Source of the DNA: Streptomyces fradiae ATCC 10745 = DSM 40063
GTDB lineage: Bacteria; Actinomycetota; Actinomycetes; Streptomycetales; Streptomycetaceae
Direction of reading: 5' to 3'
Length of the DNA stretch: 64,000 bases
Assembly (NCBI RefSeq): GCF_008704425.1
Contig: NZ_CP023696.1
Location: forward strand, 558,001 to 622,000
Both the position numbers and the translations under genes were made by a program. A model generated the notes under the pieces. The model was not told the origin of the DNA, ran no database searches, and saw only the letters and a list, made by a program, of their open reading frames with translations. This document shows positions 33,309 through 43,000 of this stretch, one piece after another (position 1 is the first letter of the stretch; each line of letters starts with the position of its first letter).

Positions 33309-36248
33309 ATGCCGCTGCTGGAGCCGAAGCCGGACCCCCTGCGCCCGGACGGGCACGGCCGGGCACCCCGCCACGACCGGCTGCCGGACCTCCTGGCGCG
33401 CGGCACGCCGTCGCGCCTGCGGGAGGAGCTGACCGCCGTCCTCGGGCGGGAGAAGGTGCTGTCGCGCGTCTCCGACCTCGTGCGCTACGCCTCCGACGCC
33501 AGCCCCTACCGGTTCGTGCCGCAGGTGGTGCTGGTGGCCGAGGACCTGGACGACGTGACGGCGATCCTCGCGTACGCGCACGGCAAGGGCCGGGGGCTGG
33601 TCTTCCGGGCGGCCGGCACCAGTCTCAACGGGCAGGCGCAGGGCGAGGACATCCTGGTCGACGTGCGGCGCCACTGGGAGGGCGTCGAGGTCCTCGACGG
33701 CGGCGCCCGGGTGCGGGTGCGCCCCGGCACGACGGTGGCGCGGGTGAACGCCGCGCTCGCCCCGTACGGCAGGGTCCTCGGCCCCGACCCGGCCAGCGCG
33801 GCGGCCTGCACGGTGGGCGGGGTCGTCGCCAACAACGCCTCCGGCATGACGGCCGGGACCGCGCGCGGCGCGTACCGGACGGTGGCGTCGCTGACGGTCG
33901 TGCTGCCCAGCGGCACGGTGGTGGACACCGGCGACCCGGCCGCCGACGAGGTCCTCGCACGCGCGGAGCCCAAGCTCTGCGAGGCGCTGCTGGACCTGAA
34001 GGCGCGGATCGAGGCGGACGCCGCGCTGGCGGCCCGGATCCGCGCCAAGCACCGGATCAAGAACACCCACGGCTACCGGCTGGACGCGTTCCTCGACGGT
34101 GCGACACCCGCCGAGATCCTGCGCGGGCTGATGGTGGGCTCGCAGGGGACCTTCGGCTTCATCGCCGAGGTCGTCTTCGACACGCTGCCGCTGGACCGGG
34201 CGGTCTCCGCGGCGCTGCTGCTCTTCCCCTCCCTGCCGGCCGCCGCCGCGGCGGTGCCCCGCTTCACCGCGGCGGGGGCGCTCGCCGTGGAGCTGATGGA
34301 CGGCAACACGCTGCGCGCCTGCGTGCAGGTGCCGGGGACGCCCGCCGACTGGGCGGAGCTGCCCCGCGACTGCGCGGCGCTGCTGGTGGAGCTCCGGGCC
34401 CCGGACGCGGCGGCGCTCGACGCGCTGGAGTGGGCGGCGGTCGAGGTGCTGGACACGCTGGAGACGATCGCGCCCGTGCCCTCCGTGGCCAACGCGTTCA
34501 CCCGCCGCGCCGGGACGATCGCCGGGTACCGGAAGGCCCGCAAGGCGTTCGTCACGGCCGTCGGCGGGTCCCGGCCGCCCGGCACCACCCTGATCACCGA
34601 GGACTTCGCGGTGCCGCCCGCGCGGCTGGCCGAGGCGTGCGCGGCCCTGCTGGACCTCCAGGCCGAGCACGGCTTCACCACGGCCGTGGCAGGGCACGCC
34701 GCCCACGGGAACCTGCACTTCCTGCTGGCGTTCGACCCGTCGTCCCCGGCGGACGTGGAGCGGTACGCGGCGTTCATGGACGCGTTCTGCCGGATGACGG
34801 TCGAGCGCTTCGACGGCTCGCTGAAGGCGGAGCACGCGACGGGGCGGAACCTCGCGCCGTACCTGGAGCTGGAGTGGGGGCCGCGCGCGACGGAGCTGAT
34901 GTGGCGGACCAAGCAGGCCATCGACCCGCACGGGGTGCTGGCCCCCCGGGTCGTCCTCGACCGGGACCCCCACGCGCACCTGCGCGGCCTGAAGTCGGTT
35001 CCCGCGGTGGAGCCGCTGGTGGACGCGTGCATCGAGTGCGGCTTCTGCGAGCCGGTCTGCCCCAGCCGGGACCTGACGACGACACCGCGCCAGCGGATCG
35101 TGCTGCGCCGGGAGATGGCCCGCCAGGGGCACGGCTCCCGCGTGGAGGACGCGCTGGTGGCCGAGTACGGGTACGACGCCGTGGACACGTGCGCGGTGGA
35201 CGGCTCCTGCGCGACCGCCTGCCCGGTCGGCATCGACACGGGCGAGCTGGTGAAGCGGCTGCGGCAGCTGCGGCACTCGCCGCGCGAGGAGCGGACCGCC
35301 GCGCTGGCCGCGCGGAACTTCGCGGCGGTGGAGCGCACGGCGCGGCGGGCGGTGGCGGCGGCGCACCGGTCGGGCGGGGTGGCGGGCGAACGGCTGCCGC
35401 GGGCCGTGACCGGTGCGCTGCGCCGCGTCGTGCGCCCCGACCTCGTACCGGAGTGGCTGCCCGAGCTGCCGGACGCGGCGCCCGAGGCGCTGCCGGCGAC
35501 GGACCGGGCGGGGGCTGCGGCGGTGTACTACCCGGCCTGCGTCAACCGGGTGCTCGGCGGGCCGGGCCGCCTGGCCGGGCCTTCGCTGCCGGAGGCCGTC
35601 GTGGCGCTGTCGGCGCGCGCGGGGCGGCCGGTGTGGATCCCCGGTGACGTGCACGGCACGTGCTGCGCGACGATCTGGACGTCGAAGGGGTACGCGGAGG
35701 GCGCCGCCGTGATGGCCCGGCGGATCGTCGAGGCCGCCTGGGGGTGGACGGGCGGCGGGCTGCTGCCGCTGGTCGTGGACGCCTCGTCGTGCGCGCTGGG
35801 GCTGGGCCGCGAGGTCGTGCCGTACCTGGACGGGCGGACGCGGGAGCTGCACGGCGAGCTGACCGTGTACGACTCGCTGGTGTGGGCGGCCGACCACCTG
35901 CTGCCGGGGCTCACCGTGCGGCGCACCGTGCGCTCCGCCGTCGTCCACCCCACCTGCTCGATGGAGCGGCTGGGCGTCGGGGATCGGCTGGCGGCGCTCG
36001 CCGCCGCGTGCGCGGACGAGGTGGTCGTGCCCGTCGACGCGGGGTGCTGCGCCTTCGCGGGCGACCGGGGCCTGCTGCACCCGGAGCTGACCGAGGCGGC
36101 GACCGCGCGGGAGGCGGCCGAGGTGGCGGCGCGCGGCTTCGACGCGTACCTCTGCGCGAACCGCACGTGCGAGATCGGGATGGAGCACGCGACGGGCCGC
36201 CCCTACCGGTCGGTCCTGCTGGAGCTGGAGCGCGCGACCCGGCCGTGA
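33309..36248 (+). CDS. FAD and Fe-S D-lactate dehydrogenase-like oxidase (Dld type)
   Basis: A 979-residue fusion. Residues about 75-260 form a PCMH FAD-binding domain ([31 protein letters not shown]); an FAD-linked oxidase C-terminal domain follows ([12 protein letters not shown]). Two ferredoxin-type clusters come next ([13 protein letters not shown] and [15 protein letters not shown]), and the C-terminal part has CCG-like heterodisulfide-reductase repeats ([19 protein letters not shown]). Such enzymes pass electrons from D-lactate or related 2-hydroxy acids to quinone. It is cotranscribed with, or just downstream of, marR (40-base gap). Confidence 0.9.
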   Translation: MPLLEPKPDPLRPDGHGRAPRHDRLPDLLARGTPSRLREELTAVLGREKVLSRVSDLVRYASDASPYRFVPQVVLVAEDLDDVTAILAYAHGKGRGLVFRAAGTSLNGQAQGEDILVDVRRHWEGVEVLDGGARVRVRPGTTVARVNAALAPYGRVLGPDPASAAACTVGGVVANNASGMTAGTARGAYRTVASLTVVLPSGTVVDTGDPAADEVLARAEPKLCEALLDLKARIEADAALAARIRAKHRIKNTHGYRLDAFLDGATPAEILRGLMVGSQGTFGFIAEVVFDTLPLDRAVSAALLLFPSLPAAAAAVPRFTAAGALAVELMDGNTLRACVQVPGTPADWAELPRDCAALLVELRAPDAAALDALEWAAVEVLDTLETIAPVPSVANAFTRRAGTIAGYRKARKAFVTAVGGSRPPGTTLITEDFAVPPARLAEACAALLDLQAEHGFTTAVAGHAAHGNLHFLLAFDPSSPADVERYAAFMDAFCRMTVERFDGSLKAEHATGRNLAPYLELEWGPRATELMWRTKQAIDPHGVLAPRVVLDRDPHAHLRGLKSVPAVEPLVDACIECGFCEPVCPSRDLTTTPRQRIVLRREMARQGHGSRVEDALVAEYGYDAVDTCAVDGSCATACPVGIDTGELVKRLRQLRHSPREERTAALAARNFAAVERTARRAVAAAHRSGGVAGERLPRAVTGALRRVVRPDLVPEWLPELPDAAPEALPATDRAGAAAVYYPACVNRVLGGPGRLAGPSLPEAVVALSARAGRPVWIPGDVHGTCCATIWTSKGYAEGAAVMARRIVEAAWGWTGGGLLPLVVDASSCALGLGREVVPYLDGRTRELHGELTVYDSLVWAADHLLPGLTVRRTVRSAVVHPTCSMERLGVGDRLAALAAACADEVVVPVDAGCCAFAGDRGLLHPELTEAATAREAAEVAARGFDAYLCANRTCEIGMEHATGRPYRSVLLELERATRP

Positions 36249-36403
36249 GGCCGCCGCCGGCGCCCCTTCCCGGCCACGGCCGACGCCCTGCGGCCCGCCG
36301 GGCGCGGAAGGCCGATCCTGCCCCTTGCGTCACCGCCGGACGACGGCCAGGGTCTGTGCCGGGATTCATGAACCAGCCGTGCACGTCACGTACTGGAGGT
36401 TCC

Positions 36404-37942
36404 ATGAGCGACGACGCAGTACCCGGTGAGCAGGCCCCCTCCACCCCCTCCACCCCCTCCGCCCCCTCCGCTCCTTCCGATCTCTCCGCCCGCTCCGCTC
36501 CCTCCGCTCCCCCCGCCTCCTCCGCCCTCTCGGCCCCCTCGCGCCGCGCCGTGCTGCGGACCGGCGCCGGGGTGGCGGGCGCCGGTCTCGGCATCGGCGC
36601 GCTCGGCGCCGCTCCCGCCGCCCTCGCCGCCCCGGCGGGCTCCGGCGGGGCCGTCCCGGCCGCCCCGGAGGCCGCTCCCCCGCCCCGGCAGGGCAGCACC
36701 ATGGCGGGTGTGCCGTTCGAGCGCCGGCCGATCGTGCGGGTGGGGGTCGTCGGGCTCGGCAACCGCGGCGACGCCATGCTCGACCTGTTCCTCGCGGTCC
36801 CCGGCGTACGGGTCGCCGCCGTGTGCGACCCCGTCCGGGAGAAGGCGGCGCGGGCGGTCGCCAAGGTGACGGCGGCGGGGCAGCCGTCACCGGCGGTGTA
36901 CGCGAGCGGCGAGCACGACTACGAGCGGCTGTGCGAGCGCGGCGACCTCGACCTGGTGTACGTGGCGACACCGTGGGAGCTCCACTTCCCGATGGCGCGG
37001 GCCGCGCTGCTGAACGGCAAGCACGTCGGCGTGGAGTGCCCCGTGGCGATGACCCTCGGCGAACTGTGGGCGCTGGTCGACCTGTCGGAGCGGACCCGGC
37101 GCCACTGCATGCAGCTGGAGAACTGCTGCTACGGCAGGAACGAGACTCGGGTGCTGCGCATGGCGCACGCGGGCCGGTTCGGGGAGCTGCTGCACGCGGC
37201 GGGCGCGTACAACCACGACCTGCGGGAGCCGATGTTCTCGCCGACGTACTACGAGGGCCCGTGGCGGCGCCTGTGGCACACCCGGCTGCGCGGCGACCTG
37301 TACCCGAACCACGGCTTCGGGCCGGTCGCCAACTACCTGGACGTCAACCGGGGCGACCGGGTCGTCGCCCTCAGCAGCTTCGGCACCCCCGCGCTGGGCC
37401 TGGCCGAGTACCGGGCCGCCCACATGCCCCCGGGCCACCCCAGCTGGAAGGAGTCGTACGTCGGGAGCGACCGCACCGTCAGCATGCTGCGGACCGCGAA
37501 GGGCCGGGTGATCCGGCTGGAGCACGACGTGTCGACGCCGCACCCGTACAGCCGGATCAACTCGCTGGGCGGCACCAAGGGGGTCTTCGAGGACTACCCG
37601 GCCCGGATCTACGTCGAGCCGGACCACCGCGACCACCGGTGGGGCGACTTCGCGGCGTACGCGGAGGAGTTCGACCACTGGCTGTGGAAGGAGCACGCCG
37701 ACCCGCCCGGCGGGCACGGCGGCATGGACTACCTCATGGTGTACCGGCTGACGCAGTGCATGCGGCTGGGCCTGGTACCGGACTTCGACGTGTACGACGC
37801 GGCGACCTGGACGGCGCCCGTACCGCTCAGCCACGCCTCGGTACGCGCGCAGGGCGCCCCGATGGCCTTTCCCGACTTCACCCGCGGCGAGTGGCGGCGC
37901 CCCCGCGCGGGCGTCGACTCGCCGCGCCCGGCCGAGGGGTAG
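36404..37942 (+). CDS. Tat-exported Gfo/Idh/MocA protein, GH109-like glycosidase
   Basis: A 512-residue protein. After a Ser/Pro/Ala-rich lead it has a Tat signal (SRRAVLRTG, Arg47-Arg48, hydrophobic stretch, likely cut after ALA near 76). The Rossmann motif [13 protein letters not shown] and the segment [29 protein letters not shown] are characteristic of GH109 NAD-dependent alpha-N-acetylgalactosaminidases. Tat export fits folding with bound NAD in the cytoplasm. GGAGG lies 5 bases before ATG 36404. The low-complexity lead (residues 12-46) is unusual before a Tat motif; a start nearer the twin Arg is not available as ATG. Confidence 0.85.
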   Translation: MSDDAVPGEQAPSTPSTPSAPSAPSDLSARSAPSAPPASSALSAPSRRAVLRTGAGVAGAGLGIGALGAAPAALAAPAGSGGAVPAAPEAAPPPRQGSTMAGVPFERRPIVRVGVVGLGNRGDAMLDLFLAVPGVRVAAVCDPVREKAARAVAKVTAAGQPSPAVYASGEHDYERLCERGDLDLVYVATPWELHFPMARAALLNGKHVGVECPVAMTLGELWALVDLSERTRRHCMQLENCCYGRNETRVLRMAHAGRFGELLHAAGAYNHDLREPMFSPTYYEGPWRRLWHTRLRGDLYPNHGFGPVANYLDVNRGDRVVALSSFGTPALGLAEYRAAHMPPGHPSWKESYVGSDRTVSMLRTAKGRVIRLEHDVSTPHPYSRINSLGGTKGVFEDYPARIYVEPDHRDHRWGDFAAYAEEFDHWLWKEHADPPGGHGGMDYLMVYRLTQCMRLGLVPDFDVYDAATWTAPVPLSHASVRAQGAPMAFPDFTRGEWRRPRAGVDSPRPAEG

Positions 37943-38357
37943 CAGCCGACGGCACCCGCGTCCCCGGTGCGGGCCGGGGGCGCGAGGGTGTCCGTGCGGG
38001 GGCGCGCGGGAGCGGGCGGGGTGTGCGGGGGCGGGAGGAGCGCGGCGCCTGGCGGGGGCGCGTGGCTGCGGGCCGGGTGAAGGGCGGGGGCCGGGGCGCA
38101 GGGGCGCGGAGGGCCTGCGGGTGGGGCAAGGGGCTCGGGGGCCGTGAGCGCAGGGTCCGCAACCAGGGCCCGGGAGCCCAGGGCCCGGAGGCGGGGGGCA
38201 GCCCGTCGGCCGCGCGGACAGCGTCGGCCGGGCGGCCCGTTCCGCGCCCTCGGGCGGAAAACCGATTGCCTCGCGGCGGCCTGCCGGGGTGGACTCGCAC
38301 CGTTGGGCCCGCCGGGCTCCGCTTCGAGAGTCCGTCCGCCGAGAAGCCTGGGATGTC
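37943..38357. other. G-rich intergenic stretch without recognised gene
   Basis: 415 bases between the GH109-like gene and the ABC pair. The plus strand is strongly G-rich from 37960 to 38200 (repeated GGGGGCG/CGGGCC blocks). GCACCC...GGTGCGGGC just after the stop may be a weak terminator hairpin. The final about 100 bases are more balanced and probably hold the ABC promoter (TTGCCT near 38269), but no convincing pair was found. Open frames through here are GC-driven. Confidence 0.5.
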
Positions 38358-40223
38358 ATGCAGCTTCGCCGCCTCCCGTACGCCGACCCCGGGGAACCCG
38401 ACCTCCGTTCGGGCTCGCGCTTCCTGCTCTGGCTGCTCGCCCGCCGGCGCGGCGGGCAGCTCGCCGCGCTCGGCTGGGGGCTCCTGCTCAACCTCGCCAT
38501 CACCGGGCTGCCGCTGGGCGTCGGACTCGCCGTCCAGGCCGTCGTCGACGGCTCCGGCCGGGGGCTCCTCCTCGCGGCCGGGCTGCTCGCCCTCCTCGGC
38601 GGGGCGCTGGCGCTGGGCGACGTGATGCTGCACCGCACGGCGGTCGTCAACTGGATCGCGGCGGCGACACGGGTGCAGCAGCTCCTCGCCCGCAAGGCGG
38701 CGGAGCTCGGCGCGGCCCTCACGCGGCGGGTCGCCGCGGGCGAGGTGGTCGCCGTGTCCACCGCGGACGTGGAGAAGATCAGCTGGTTCGTGGAGGCGGT
38801 CTCCCGGTTCGCCGCCTCGGCGGTCACCCTGGTCGTGCTCTGCGTGGGTCTCGTCGTGTACGTGCCGGAGCTGGGCGCCGTCGTGGCGCTGGCCGTGCCG
38901 GTGCTCGCCCTCGCGCCGCTGCCGCTGCTGCCGCGCGCGACGCGCCGGGCGGACGAGCAGCGGGAGAAGGCGGGACGGGCGACGGAGCTGGCCACGGACA
39001 CGGTGGCCGGGCTGCGGGTGCTGCGCGGCATCGGCGGCGAGGAGCTGTTCCTGAGCCGCTACCGGGCCGTGTCCCAGGAGGTGCGGCGGGCCGCCGTCCG
39101 CAGCGCCCGGTCGTGGGCGCTGATCGCGGCCGTGCAGGTGGCCCTGCCCGGCCTGCTGCTGATCGGCGTGGTCGTGTACGGGGCGCGGCTGGCGCTGGAC
39201 GGGCGGATCGCCGTCGGGGAGCTGGTCACCGTGTACGGCGCCGTGCTGCTGGTCCAGCATCCCCTGCGCCAGTTCGAGGAGATCGCCATGGCCTACTCGT
39301 TCTCGCGGCCTTCGGCGCGGCGCGCCGTCCGGGTGCTGGCGCTGGCGCGCGGCGGCGCACCGGTGGCGCCGTCCGGAGCGTCCCCGTCGGGGCCGTCCCC
39401 GTCGGAGCCGTCCTCGTGCCGGCCCTCTCCTTCCGGGCCGCTGGGCGGCGATCTGCACGACCCGGTGAGCGGGGTGGTCGCCCCGGCCGGGCGGTTCACC
39501 GCCGTGGTGTGCGGCGACCCGGACGCGGCGGGGCGCCTCGCGGAGCGCCTGGGCGGGCACCCGGCCGAGCCCGGCGAGGGCCACCGGTCCGTACGTCTGG
39601 GCGGTGTCGCGCTGGACGGGGTGCCGCTGGCGCGGGCCCGCGCCGCGGTGCTGGTCCAGGACAAGGACCCCGTCCTGCTGTCGGGGACGCTGCGGGAGCT
39701 GCTGGACGTGCCGTCCTCCGGAGCCGTGGACGCCGGGCGGGCGCTGGAGGCGGCGCACTGCGGGGACGTCCTGGACGCGCTGGCCCAGGCGGCGCCGGAG
39801 CCGGGCGGCGACCCGATGGACACCCGGATCACCGAGCGGGGCCGGTCGCTGTCGGGCGGGCAGCGGCAGCGGCTGGCGCTGGCCCGGTCGCTCGTGGCCG
39901 ACCCGGAGGTGCTGGTCCTGGACGAGCCCACGTCGGCGGTGGACGCGCACACCGAGTCACGGGTCGCCCGGGGCGTGCGGGACCTGCGCGAGGGCCGTAC
40001 GACCGTGGTGCTGACGTCGTCGCCGCTCCTGCTGGACGCGGCCGACCGGGTGGTGCTGGTGCACGGCGGCGCGGCCGTCGCGGCGGGCACGCACCGGGAG
40101 CTGCTGCGCACGGAGCCGCGCTACCGGGCGGTCGTGTCCCGTGAGGAGGAGCCTCGCGCGGAGGAGCCTCGCGCGGACGCGGGCGGGGAGAAGGACCTAG
40201 TCGACATCGAGGAGTCCGCATGA
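38358..40223 (+). CDS. Heterodimeric ABC exporter subunit A, degenerate Walker A
   Basis: A 621-residue half-transporter with six membrane helices. In its ATPase domain the Walker A loop is lost (CGDPDAAGRLAE, 385-396, without GxxGxGKS) and the H-loop His is replaced (LTSSP, 552-556). The signature LSGGQ (498-502) and Walker B LDEPTS (521-526) are intact. A Ser/Pro-rich linker (334-362) precedes the ATPase domain. It overlaps subunit B, which has the opposite defects. ATG 38358 has only a weak ribosome site. Confidence 0.88.
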   Translation: MQLRRLPYADPGEPDLRSGSRFLLWLLARRRGGQLAALGWGLLLNLAITGLPLGVGLAVQAVVDGSGRGLLLAAGLLALLGGALALGDVMLHRTAVVNWIAAATRVQQLLARKAAELGAALTRRVAAGEVVAVSTADVEKISWFVEAVSRFAASAVTLVVLCVGLVVYVPELGAVVALAVPVLALAPLPLLPRATRRADEQREKAGRATELATDTVAGLRVLRGIGGEELFLSRYRAVSQEVRRAAVRSARSWALIAAVQVALPGLLLIGVVVYGARLALDGRIAVGELVTVYGAVLLVQHPLRQFEEIAMAYSFSRPSARRAVRVLALARGGAPVAPSGASPSGPSPSEPSSCRPSPSGPLGGDLHDPVSGVVAPAGRFTAVVCGDPDAAGRLAERLGGHPAEPGEGHRSVRLGGVALDGVPLARARAAVLVQDKDPVLLSGTLRELLDVPSSGAVDAGRALEAAHCGDVLDALAQAAPEPGGDPMDTRITERGRSLSGGQRQRLALARSLVADPEVLVLDEPTSAVDAHTESRVARGVRDLREGRTTVVLTSSPLLLDAADRVVLVHGGAAVAAGTHRELLRTEPRYRAVVSREEEPRAEEPRADAGGEKDLVDIEESA

Positions 40224-42007
40224 TCGGCCTGGCGCCGCCGGAGTACGACCCCGCGGCCCCGCGGTCCGCGACGACGCTGCCCGTGGCCGGGCCCGCGACG
40301 GTCCGCGCGTACGTGCGGGAGCTGCTGCGCCGCCACCGCACGGCGTTCACGGTGCTGGTGGTGGTCAACTCGGTCGCCGTCCTCGCGTCCATGGCGGGTC
40401 CGTACCTGCTGGGCTCGGTCGTGGACCGGCTGGCGGCCGGGGAGGGCGCCGCGCGTCTGGAGCGGACGCTGCTGCTGTTCGCCGCCGCGCTCGCGGTGCA
40501 GACGGTGTTCGTCCGGCTGGTGCGGCTGCGGGGGGCGATGCTCGGCGAGGAGATGCTGGCCGATCTGCGCGAGGACTTCCTCGTGCGGTCGGTGCGGCTG
40601 CCGCCGGGCGTGCTGGAGCGGGCGGGCACCGGCGACCTGCTGTCGCGGATCAGCACCGACATCGACCGGCTGGGCGAGGCGATGCGGCAGGCCGTGCCGC
40701 AGCTCGCCATCGGCGTCGTGTGGGCGGGCCTGCTGCTGGGCGGGCTCGCGGTGACCGCGCCGCCGCTGGCGCTCGCCGCGCTGGTCGCGGCGCCGCTGCT
40801 GGTGGCGGGCTGCCGCTGGTACTTCCGGCGCGCGCCGGCCGCCTACCGGTCCGAGGCGGCCGGGTACGCGGCGGTGGCCGCCGCGCTGACCGAGACGGTC
40901 GACGGCGGCCGCACGGTGGAGGCCCACCGGCTGGGGTCCCGCCGGGTGGCGCTGTCGGACCGGCGGATCGCCCAGTGGGTCGCGTGGGAGCGGTACACGC
41001 TCGCGCTGCGGTCGGTGTTCTTCCCGGTGGTCAGCCTGACCCATGTCACGGTGCTGGTGTCGGTGCTGCTGATCGGCGGCGCGCTCGTGCTGGACGGCCG
41101 GCTGGACGTGGGACAGCTGACGACGGGGGCACTGCTCGCCCAGATGCTGGTGGACCCGATCGCGATCATCCTGCGCTGGTACGACGAGCTGCAGGTGGCG
41201 CAGGTCTCGCTGGCCCGGCTGGTGGGCGTCCGGGAGATCGAGCCGGAGGCCGGGGACGGGTCGGTGCGGCCGGACGGGCGGGAGGTGCGCGCGGACGACG
41301 TGCGCTTCGGCTACCGGGAGGGCGTGGACGTGCTGCACCGGGTGTCGCTGGAGGTCCCGCCGGGGACCCGGCTGGCGCTGGTCGGCCCGTCCGGTGCGGG
41401 CAAGTCCACGCTGGGCCGGCTGCTGGCCGGGATCTACGCGCCCGGTTCCGGCCGGGTGACGCTCGGCGCGGCGGAGCTGGCGCGGATGCCGGCCGAGCGG
41501 GTGCGGGAGCACGTGGCGCTGGTCAACCAGGAGCACCACGTGTTCGTCGGGTCGCTGCGGGACAACCTGCTGCTGGCGCGGTCCGGGGCGGGCGACGGGG
41601 AGCTGTGGGCGGCGCTGGGCGCGGTGGGCGCCGACGGCTGGGCGCGGGCGCTGTCCGACGGCCTCGACACGGAGGTCGGCTCCGGCGGGCGGGCGCTGAC
41701 CCCGGCGCAGGCGCAGCAGGTGGCGCTGGCCCGGCTCGTGCTGGCCGACCCGCACACCCTGGTGCTGGACGAGGCGACGTCGCTCCTCGACCCGCGGGCG
41801 GCCCGGCACCTGGAGCGGTCACTGGCGCGGGTCCTCGACGGCCGTACGGTCGTGGCGATCGCGCACCGGCTGCACACGGCGCACGACGCGGACCTGATCG
41901 CGGTGGTGGAGGGCGGCCGGATCACCGAGCTCGGCGGCCATGACGCGCTGGTCGCGGCCGGCGGGGCGTACGCGTCGCTGTGGAGGTCGTGGCACGGGGA
42001 GCGGTGA
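40220..42007 (+). CDS. Heterodimeric ABC exporter subunit B, degenerate signature motif
   Basis: A 595-residue half-transporter. Walker A is canonical (GPSGAGKS, 389-396), Walker B LVLDEAT and the H-loop IAHRLHT are intact, but the signature is LTPAQ (493-497) instead of LSGGQ. With subunit A this gives one complete ATP site (B Walker A, A signature) and one fully degenerate site, the asymmetric arrangement seen in heterodimeric exporters such as TM287/288. ATG 40220 overlaps the stop of subunit A by 4 bases. Substrate unknown. Confidence 0.9.
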   Translation: MIGLAPPEYDPAAPRSATTLPVAGPATVRAYVRELLRRHRTAFTVLVVVNSVAVLASMAGPYLLGSVVDRLAAGEGAARLERTLLLFAAALAVQTVFVRLVRLRGAMLGEEMLADLREDFLVRSVRLPPGVLERAGTGDLLSRISTDIDRLGEAMRQAVPQLAIGVVWAGLLLGGLAVTAPPLALAALVAAPLLVAGCRWYFRRAPAAYRSEAAGYAAVAAALTETVDGGRTVEAHRLGSRRVALSDRRIAQWVAWERYTLALRSVFFPVVSLTHVTVLVSVLLIGGALVLDGRLDVGQLTTGALLAQMLVDPIAIILRWYDELQVAQVSLARLVGVREIEPEAGDGSVRPDGREVRADDVRFGYREGVDVLHRVSLEVPPGTRLALVGPSGAGKSTLGRLLAGIYAPGSGRVTLGAAELARMPAERVREHVALVNQEHHVFVGSLRDNLLLARSGAGDGELWAALGAVGADGWARALSDGLDTEVGSGGRALTPAQAQQVALARLVLADPHTLVLDEATSLLDPRAARHLERSLARVLDGRTVVAIAHRLHTAHDADLIAVVEGGRITELGGHDALVAAGGAYASLWRSWHGER

Positions 42008-42009
42008 CG

Positions 42010-42080
42010 GCACGGGGCGGACGGCCGTGGGACGGGGGACCCGGCGGCGTGCGGGGCGCCCCGCCGGCCCCGCCCCGTGC
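42010..42080. terminator. Possible bidirectional terminator
   Basis: GCACGGGGCGG (42010-42020) pairs exactly with CCGCCCCGTGC (42070-42080) around a 49-base GC-rich loop with its own small palindrome. It separates two convergent genes. There is no T-tract, as is usual in high-GC actinomycetes. Confidence 0.4.
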
Positions 42081-42087
42081 GCCGCCT

Positions 42088-42942
42088 TCAGATCACGTTG
42101 AGCGCGGCGGCGGCGCCGAAGCCGCCCAGCACCATGAAGGCCGGCATCAGCACCCGGACCTCGACCCAGCTGCCCGCCCTGAAGCGCAGCGACTTCGGCG
42201 GGCCGATCGGGTACCAGCGCTTCTTCTTGATCGGCAGGGGCCACAGGATGGGGCACCCCGACACGGTGAGCGCGTCGCCTACGTCGTGGACGAGGGCGCC
42301 CAGCACGATCGGCAGCCCGAGCCACATGTACTCCTGGCCGGGCGCCTCGAACAGCCAGTTCGCGCCGTTGCCCGGCTGGTCCAGGACCCCGGCGAGGATC
42401 CAGGCGCAGCTCGCGCCGAGCAGCCACACCAGGACGTCGCTGGAGACCCGGGCGGCCCGCCAGAGCAGGCCCTCGACGGCCAGGACGAGGTGGACGAAGA
42501 GGATGCCGAGGACCGCCCAGCGGCCGCCGCTGATCGCGAGCAGGGAGCCGCCTGCCCCGATCGCCACCGCCCAGAGCGCGGTGTGGGTGAGCGTGCGGTG
42601 GCCGCCGCTGCGCCGGGGGTCGCTGCGCGTGCGGGTCGCCTTGTAGACGGCGTACGACAGCTTGTCGACGACCTCGCAGAGCCAGCGGGACAGGGGCCCG
42701 AAGGCCCGGGATATCGTCGCCGACCGGTGGTCGAGGTCGGGGGCGAGCGCGGCGCCGGCGCAGATGAGCGCGCCGACGACGAGAACCGGCCAGGGCATGG
42801 GGTGGCCCGCCGCCGCGGTCGCGGCGCCCACCCCCAGCCAGGCCGCCGCCCCGGAGAGTGAGTGCGCCGGTCCCATCATGTGCGTGCCCCGCCCCAGTCT
42901 TCTGTTGGTGTCGCCCAGTTGACGGCCCAGCGTACCGCTCAT
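42088..42942 (-). CDS. YdjM/DUF457-type membrane-bound metal-dependent hydrolase
   Basis: A 284-residue protein with about six hydrophobic segments. Metal-type residues are placed as in the family: GPAHSLSGAAAW near the N-terminus, LAPDLDHRSATIS, and GGHRTLTHT; a late HDVGDALT supplies further candidates. These residues suggest a phospholipase-C-like metal site within the membrane. The start is either ATG 42942 (GGAAG upstream) or ATG 42879; the first is kept. Confidence 0.8.
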   Translation of the reverse strand: MSGTLGRQLGDTNRRLGRGTHMMGPAHSLSGAAAWLGVGAATAAAGHPMPWPVLVVGALICAGAALAPDLDHRSATISRAFGPLSRWLCEVVDKLSYAVYKATRTRSDPRRSGGHRTLTHTALWAVAIGAGGSLLAISGGRWAVLGILFVHLVLAVEGLLWRAARVSSDVLVWLLGASCAWILAGVLDQPGNGANWLFEAPGQEYMWLGLPIVLGALVHDVGDALTVSGCPILWPLPIKKKRWYPIGPPKSLRFRAGSWVEVRVLMPAFMVLGGFGAAAALNVI

Positions 42943-43000
42943 GATCTTCCAGTCGGTGGCCGGTTCCCGGTTCCCGGGCGGAGGCAGGCAAGATGGAGGC

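Noticed and set aside
33147..36188. A 1013-residue minus-strand open frame
   Set aside because: It lies opposite the lactate oxidase with its clear FAD and Fe-S motifs, and its own translation has only Arg/Gly/Gln-rich sequence.
38358..40223. Subunit A as a pseudogene because of the lost Walker A
   Set aside because: The frame is intact, signature and Walker B are conserved, and the losses are complementary to those of the overlapping partner gene.
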